A stretch of DNA of 64,000 bases from an uncultured Erythrobacter sp. (GTDB lineage Bacteria; Pseudomonadota; Alphaproteobacteria; Sphingomonadales; Sphingomonadaceae). The notes beneath the pieces were generated by a model. That model was not told where the DNA came from and made no database searches. It worked only from the letters and a program-made list of their open reading frames with translations. Each line of letters starts with the position of its first letter. Position 1 is the stretch's first letter. This document shows positions 60,647-64,000 of this stretch, in pieces. The position numbers were made by a program, and so were the translations under genes. Where the stretch lies: NCBI GenBank assembly GCA_947488155.1, contig CANKYK010000002.1, forward strand, positions 440,001-504,000, in the 5' to 3' direction.

Positions 60647-61615
60647 TTAAGCGCTTATGATTTGGGCGTGCGGGGCTTCAAGTGCAAGCTTGGGATCGGT
60701 CTCAATCCGCACTTCTTTGCCTGTGCGCCTTGCGAGTTCCACCAACCATTCTTCCTTGAGCTTTGATTTGAGCGCCGGGTGGACGGTAAGCAGCAATATA
60801 ACGCCCGATCCCTCAGCGTTTTCCGCCCCGCGCAAGGCCATCCGAGCACATGCCCCGACCCGCGAGGTCGAGAATCGGTGGAGCAGCGATGGCCCTTCGA
60901 GCCGCGCAACGATCTGCACAAAGCCAAAGCCATTCATCGCCGTGCGCTCATGCGGCCAATCGTCGAGTGCTTCTTCCAAGGCCGCATCCACTGCCTTACG
61001 GCCCGCTTTGTCCTGAATGGTCGGGAAATCGATCCCGATATTCCCTGCCAGATCGAACCAGCGCAGCGCCTGCGCGATGGCAGGAACAGCGGCCAATGAC
61101 AGCTCCAGAGGGCTGCCTTCACCGTCAATATCGATCAGGGTCATAGCAGGCGTAACACTTATGATCAGCGAGCCGCTGGCGAAATCGATTTGGCCAGAAC
61201 TGGCCGTATCCCAGATCTCGTCCCAAAGGCCTGAGGGGAAACAGCGCACATGCTTGCCCGTCGCAAACACGGAAGGTGGCGGGATATGCGGATTGTCATC
61301 GGCGAAATATCGCGCCTGAGCCCGTTTCAGACGGCCCCGTTCCGCCATCGCCTCGCGGGTTATGATCAAGCGGACCTCGCTGCCCTCGCTTACATCGCGC
61401 GGAAGGCCGTCTGCGTTGATTTCAACCCCGCGCGGGCTGACGCACAAGGCGCGCGATGATCCGGCCTTGCGAGAGACAATTTTGGCCAACAAAATCGTTC
61501 GCGCGCAATCTTTGCTCAGCCAAAACAGCTTAGCCGCTAGAATTTGATCGTTCTCGACCAAGAGCGCGCGGGTCTCGCCAATACCTTCTTCGACAAGCCA
61601 CTCAGCCAATGGCAA
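60647..61615 (-). CDS. Short RNase E/G-family protein
   Basis: A 322-residue protein resembling the catalytic part of RNase E/G but shorter. The metal site AMTLIDIDGEG and the second aspartate in GNIGIDFPTI follow the RNase E pattern, and the ordering of AIAQALRWFDLAG between them agrees. The S1 domain is reduced, and the zinc-link cysteines and C-terminal scaffold of RNase E are absent. A TTG start overlaps the end of maf by 14 bases. In alphaproteobacteria such a gene sits between maf and yacG. Activity seems likely, but the RNA target is unknown. Confidence 0.82.
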   Translation of the reverse strand: MPLAEWLVEEGIGETRALLVENDQILAAKLFWLSKDCARTILLAKIVSRKAGSSRALCVSPRGVEINADGLPRDVSEGSEVRLIITREAMAERGRLKRAQARYFADDNPHIPPPSVFATGKHVRCFPSGLWDEIWDTASSGQIDFASGSLIISVTPAMTLIDIDGEGSPLELSLAAVPAIAQALRWFDLAGNIGIDFPTIQDKAGRKAVDAALEEALDDWPHERTAMNGFGFVQIVARLEGPSLLHRFSTSRVGACARMALRGAENAEGSGVILLLTVHPALKSKLKEEWLVELARRTGKEVRIETDPKLALEAPHAQIISA

Positions 61616-62180
61616 ACCCTGCCGATTTCAGCAGCGCCCGTGCCTCATAAAGCGGCAGGCCCATCACGCTGGAATGGCTGCCCTTGATCCATTGGATCAG
61701 CCCTTCGGCTGCGCCTTGGATCGCGTATCCGCCTGCTTTGCCGCGCCATTCGCCGCCGGCCAGATAGCTTGCGATTTCCTCTTCAGACAGGACTTTGAAA
61801 CGCACAACATTCTCGCTTAACCGCGTGCGGATGTTGCCATCGGGCGAGCGCAGGGCAATCGCGGAAAGGACGACATGCCGCCGCCCGCTCATCAGCTTGA
61901 GGCAAGTGCGCGCTTCGTCTTCAGTTTCGGTCTTGGGCAGGATGCGGCGACCAACGGCCACAACGGTGTCGCCAGCGAGAATGTGGGCATCATCATGGGC
62001 GCTGACCGCCTGTGCCTTTTCAAGGGCCATGCGTGCAGCATACTCGCGCGGAAGCTCGCCTTTATGCGGTGTTTCATCGATGTCAGCCGGGGCCACATCA
62101 TCGGGCGCAATACCGAGACGCGCGAGCAGATCGCGCCTGCGCGGACTGGCCGAAGCTAAAATGAGTTTGGGCGCGCTCAT
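61602..62180 (-). CDS. maf: Maf-family nucleotide pyrophosphatase
   Basis: A 192-residue Maf protein. LILASASPRRRDLLARLGI is the signature, followed by DETPHKGE, ILAGDTVVAVGRRILPKTE (the active-site Asp), RTCLKLMSGRRHVVLSAIAL and GGEWRGKAGGYAIQGAAEGLIQWIKGSHSSVMGLPLYE. Maf proteins hydrolyse non-canonical NTPs to monophosphates. It follows infA by 19 bases and overlaps the RNase E/G-like gene, giving the operon infA-maf-RNase-yacG. Confidence 0.93.
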   Translation of the reverse strand: MSAPKLILASASPRRRDLLARLGIAPDDVAPADIDETPHKGELPREYAARMALEKAQAVSAHDDAHILAGDTVVAVGRRILPKTETEDEARTCLKLMSGRRHVVLSAIALRSPDGNIRTRLSENVVRFKVLSEEEIASYLAGGEWRGKAGGYAIQGAAEGLIQWIKGSHSSVMGLPLYEARALLKSAGFAIG

Positions 62181-62199
62181 GCGAGGGACCCGCTAGGCG

Positions 62200-62457
62200 T
62201 TATGCTGGGCCGGGGCCTTGGCCGGGGCCGCCGCGTCCTGGCATAAAGCGATAGGTGATGCGGGCCTTGGTGAGGTCATACGGCGTCAGCTCGCACAACA
62301 CTTCATCGCCCACCAGCACGCGGATACGGTTCTTACGCATTTTGCCAGCTGTGTGGCCCAACACTTCGTGACCGTTTTCAAGCTCGACCCGGAACATCGC
62401 ATTGGGAAGCAGTTCGACGACCTTCCCGCGCATTTCGAGGAGTTCTTCTTTGGCCAT
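62200..62457 (-). CDS. infA: Translation initiation factor IF-1
   Basis: An 85-residue S1/OB-fold protein. [51 protein letters not shown] is almost the universal IF-1 sequence. It binds the ribosomal A site during initiation. The C-terminal tail [13 protein letters not shown] extends it beyond the usual 72 residues, with a Gly/Pro-rich end. The start at 62457 is clear; longer frames are not used. It leads the operon and is divergent from the receptor-like gene at 62664. Confidence 0.96.
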   Translation of the reverse strand: MAKEELLEMRGKVVELLPNAMFRVELENGHEVLGHTAGKMRKNRIRVLVGDEVLCELTPYDLTKARITYRFMPGRGGPGQGPGPA

Positions 62458-62622
62458 GTATATCCTTATGCAAACAGCTTTTCTGAGTAAAATCACTCGT
62501 TCAGGCGCGCGCTTTAACCCCGCCGAGAACAAAATGGAAGTCTCGTGCGTTAGGGGCGGCAAGAGGATGCCCGCTGTGTGCGTCTTTTACGCGACACATT
62601 GTGATGCAAATCGATACAATTC

Positions 62623-62644
62623 AGGTGCTTGTTCAATAGCACCT
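62623..62644. promoter_or_regulatory. Inverted repeat just upstream of the receptor-like gene
   Basis: AGGTGCT and AGCACCT separated by eight bases, ending two bases before the ATG at 62646 and 19 before the preferred GTG. It could be an operator or a leader hairpin. The rest of the 206-base gap to infA contains no gene. Confidence 0.45.
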
Positions 62645-62663
62645 TATGCCTGAAGAGGTCCTT

Positions 62664-64000
62664 GTGAAATTCTCCCAATTCCTTTCGTCCGGGGCTAGTC
62701 TTGCCGGACTGGCCAGTTTGGCGGCCTCTCCCGCATTGGCTCAGCAGCAGCGTGATGTTCCTGAGCGCGAACAGTCCGATATTGAGCTTGGCACGACCAG
62801 CGGCACGCCGACTGGTGGTGAAATCCTGGTTCAAGGGCGGCGGCTGCGCGGTCAATTGGATGTTGAACAAGCCCCGCTGTTGGAACTGAACACGGAGGAC
62901 ATCGCTGGCGAGGGTGTGACCTCAGTCGCCGATCTGGTGACGCAGGTTAGCAATCAGACTGGTTCCGCGCGCGGGCGCGGCGGGGGCGGGCGTCCGATCA
63001 TCCTGGTGAATGGGATCCGTATCGGCAGCTTCCGCGAGCTGCGATCCTATCCGCCAGAGGCGCTGGAAAAGGTTGAGGTATTCCCAGAGGAAGTGGCGCA
63101 GCGATTTGGCTTTTCGCCAGATCGCCGGGTCATCAATCTGATCCTGAAAGAGAACTACTCTAGCCGCGAGATTGAGCTGGAATTTGAAGGGCCTTCTAGC
63201 GGTGGATATATCGCTCTGGAGCAAGAGTTTGGCTATCTGAAGATTGCCGATGGCGGGCGGTTCAATGCCAATTTTGAAGCGCGCGATCTGTCGCTACTTA
63301 CAGAAAGTGAACGCGATATTATCCAAACGCCGGGCTCTAGCTCAGAGCTGGCGAGCGATCCTGATCAGGCCGAGTTTCGTTCTTTGATTGCGGACAGCCT
63401 GCAACTGGAGGGCAGCCTCAGCTGGGCCAAAGCCATCGTGGGTAGCGGCACGTCGCTCAGCGCCAATATCAACTACACCCGCAATCAGAACCGCAGCCTG
63501 TTTGGTCTCAACATCGTAGAGCTGGATGATGGGGCCGGGGGCAGTTTGCTGCGAACCTTTGGTGAAGATGATCCGCTGGAACAGCGAAACTCGACTGATA
63601 CCCATTCGGCCTCTGGCTCCTTGACCCGCCCGCTTGGCGCATTCCGCCTGACCGCGACATTCGATGGCAGCCGCATTGATAACGAGACGGAGATCGACCA
63701 GCGCTTTGACACACAGGCGCTTCAGGACGCTGCTTTGGCAGGTGCGCTGGCGCTCGATGGAGCCTTGCCAACTTCGGCAGAGGCGGGTTTTGAAACGGCC
63801 AGGTCACGCAATTGGGCTGCGACATCGAAAGTGACCGCGCGCGGTCCGTTGGCGGATTTGCCCGGCGGCGAATTGCTCGCGACCTTCGACGCCGGATACA
63901 GCTGGAACCGCATTGAAAGCAGTGACACTCGTTCGCTAGTGGATAGCCGCCTGACGCGCGGCGATCTGGAGGGCGGACTCAATCTCGTCATCCCACTTAC
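62664..64000 (+). CDS. TonB-dependent receptor-like outer-membrane protein, 3' part outside window
   Basis: The first 445 codons of a gene that continues beyond position 64000. A signal peptide (LAGLASLAASPALAQ) is followed by GEILVQGRRLRGQLDVEQ and a plug-like domain (LLELNTEDIAGEGVTSVADLV, IILVNGIRIGSFRELRSYPPEALEKVEVF), then barrel strands. The plug is typical of TonB-dependent receptors and some related proteins. GTG at 62664 has GAAGAGG upstream; ATG at 62646 is in frame but lacks a ribosome site. It is divergent from infA. The ligand is unknown. Confidence 0.82.
   Translation, partial: MKFSQFLSSGASLAGLASLAASPALAQQQRDVPEREQSDIELGTTSGTPTGGEILVQGRRLRGQLDVEQAPLLELNTEDIAGEGVTSVADLVTQVSNQTGSARGRGGGGRPIILVNGIRIGSFRELRSYPPEALEKVEVFPEEVAQRFGFSPDRRVINLILKENYSSREIELEFEGPSSGGYIALEQEFGYLKIADGGRFNANFEARDLSLLTESERDIIQTPGSSSELASDPDQAEFRSLIADSLQLEGSLSWAKAIVGSGTSLSANINYTRNQNRSLFGLNIVELDDGAGGSLLRTFGEDDPLEQRNSTDTHSASGSLTRPLGAFRLTATFDGSRIDNETEIDQRFDTQALQDAALAGALALDGALPTSAEAGFETARSRNWAATSKVTARGPLADLPGGELLATFDAGYSWNRIESSDTRSLVDSRLTRGDLEGGLNLVIPL

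Overview
The window reads as chromosomal DNA of an alphaproteobacterium, most likely a sphingomonad of the Erythrobacteraceae type. The evidence is a CcrM-type GANTC methyltransferase behind a CtrA-like box, a three-gene proton-translocating transhydrogenase (pntAA/pntAB/pntB) preceded by a tiny aa3-oxidase subunit IV gene, the block infA-maf-RNase E/G-yacG-tRNAPhe, purS/purQ/purC, TonB-type outer-membrane proteins and sphingomonad-style intergenic palindromes. Genus and species cannot be fixed from the sequence alone. Almost all of it is coding; no rRNA, CRISPR array, transposase or prophage was recognised.

Layout. 1-7.3 kb: small membrane protein, TonB-like protein, alpha/beta hydrolase, two tandem cysteine desulfurases with a 2Fe-2S ferredoxin, a DUF4349 lipoprotein and a bacterial voltage-gated sodium channel. 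7.4-17.3 kb: parC, an operon GNAT-DUF1285-NUDIX-CCA transferase, a PQQ-type sugar dehydrogenase divergent from rnhB with overlapping start codons, a CaCA antiporter and ccrM. 17.3-24 kb: two outer-membrane barrel proteins flanking folP, a PhoD-type phosphatase, an SDR enzyme and a Fis-type AAA+ response regulator whose sigma-54 contact loop is degenerate. 24.2-27.8 kb: coxIV-like gene and the pnt operon, interrupted by two palindromic insertions (a DUF559 nuclease-like gene between twin double-hairpin repeats, and an in-frame palindrome at the 5' end of pntB).

27.8-38.7 kb: a beta-helix protein paired with a diheme cytochrome and a hydrolase, an Asp/Glu racemase, dgt, an ABA4-like membrane protein, an acyl-CoA ligase, a DUF938 methyltransferase, an entericidin-like peptide and a DMT transporter. 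38.7-49.2 kb: a lone cpaF and a surface-glycan cluster (PAP2, O-antigen ligase, GT-C transferase, two methyltransferases, GtrA, two GT2 enzymes). 49.4-64 kb: DMT transporter, glmS, GFA protein, GGDEF-EAL protein, purQ/purS/purC around an M16 protease, tRNAPhe, the infA block, and the 5' part of a TonB-dependent-receptor-like gene that leaves the window.

The themes that cut across genes are (a) several families of palindromic repeats, including a three-copy two-hairpin element with compensatory stem changes and two different elements inside one operon; (b) CtrA/GANTC-type signals at ccrM and at two glycan transcription units, suggesting that surface-glycan synthesis may be tied to the cell cycle; and (c) a Gtr-like glycan-modification module. 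All function calls are from motif reading; no database search was run.
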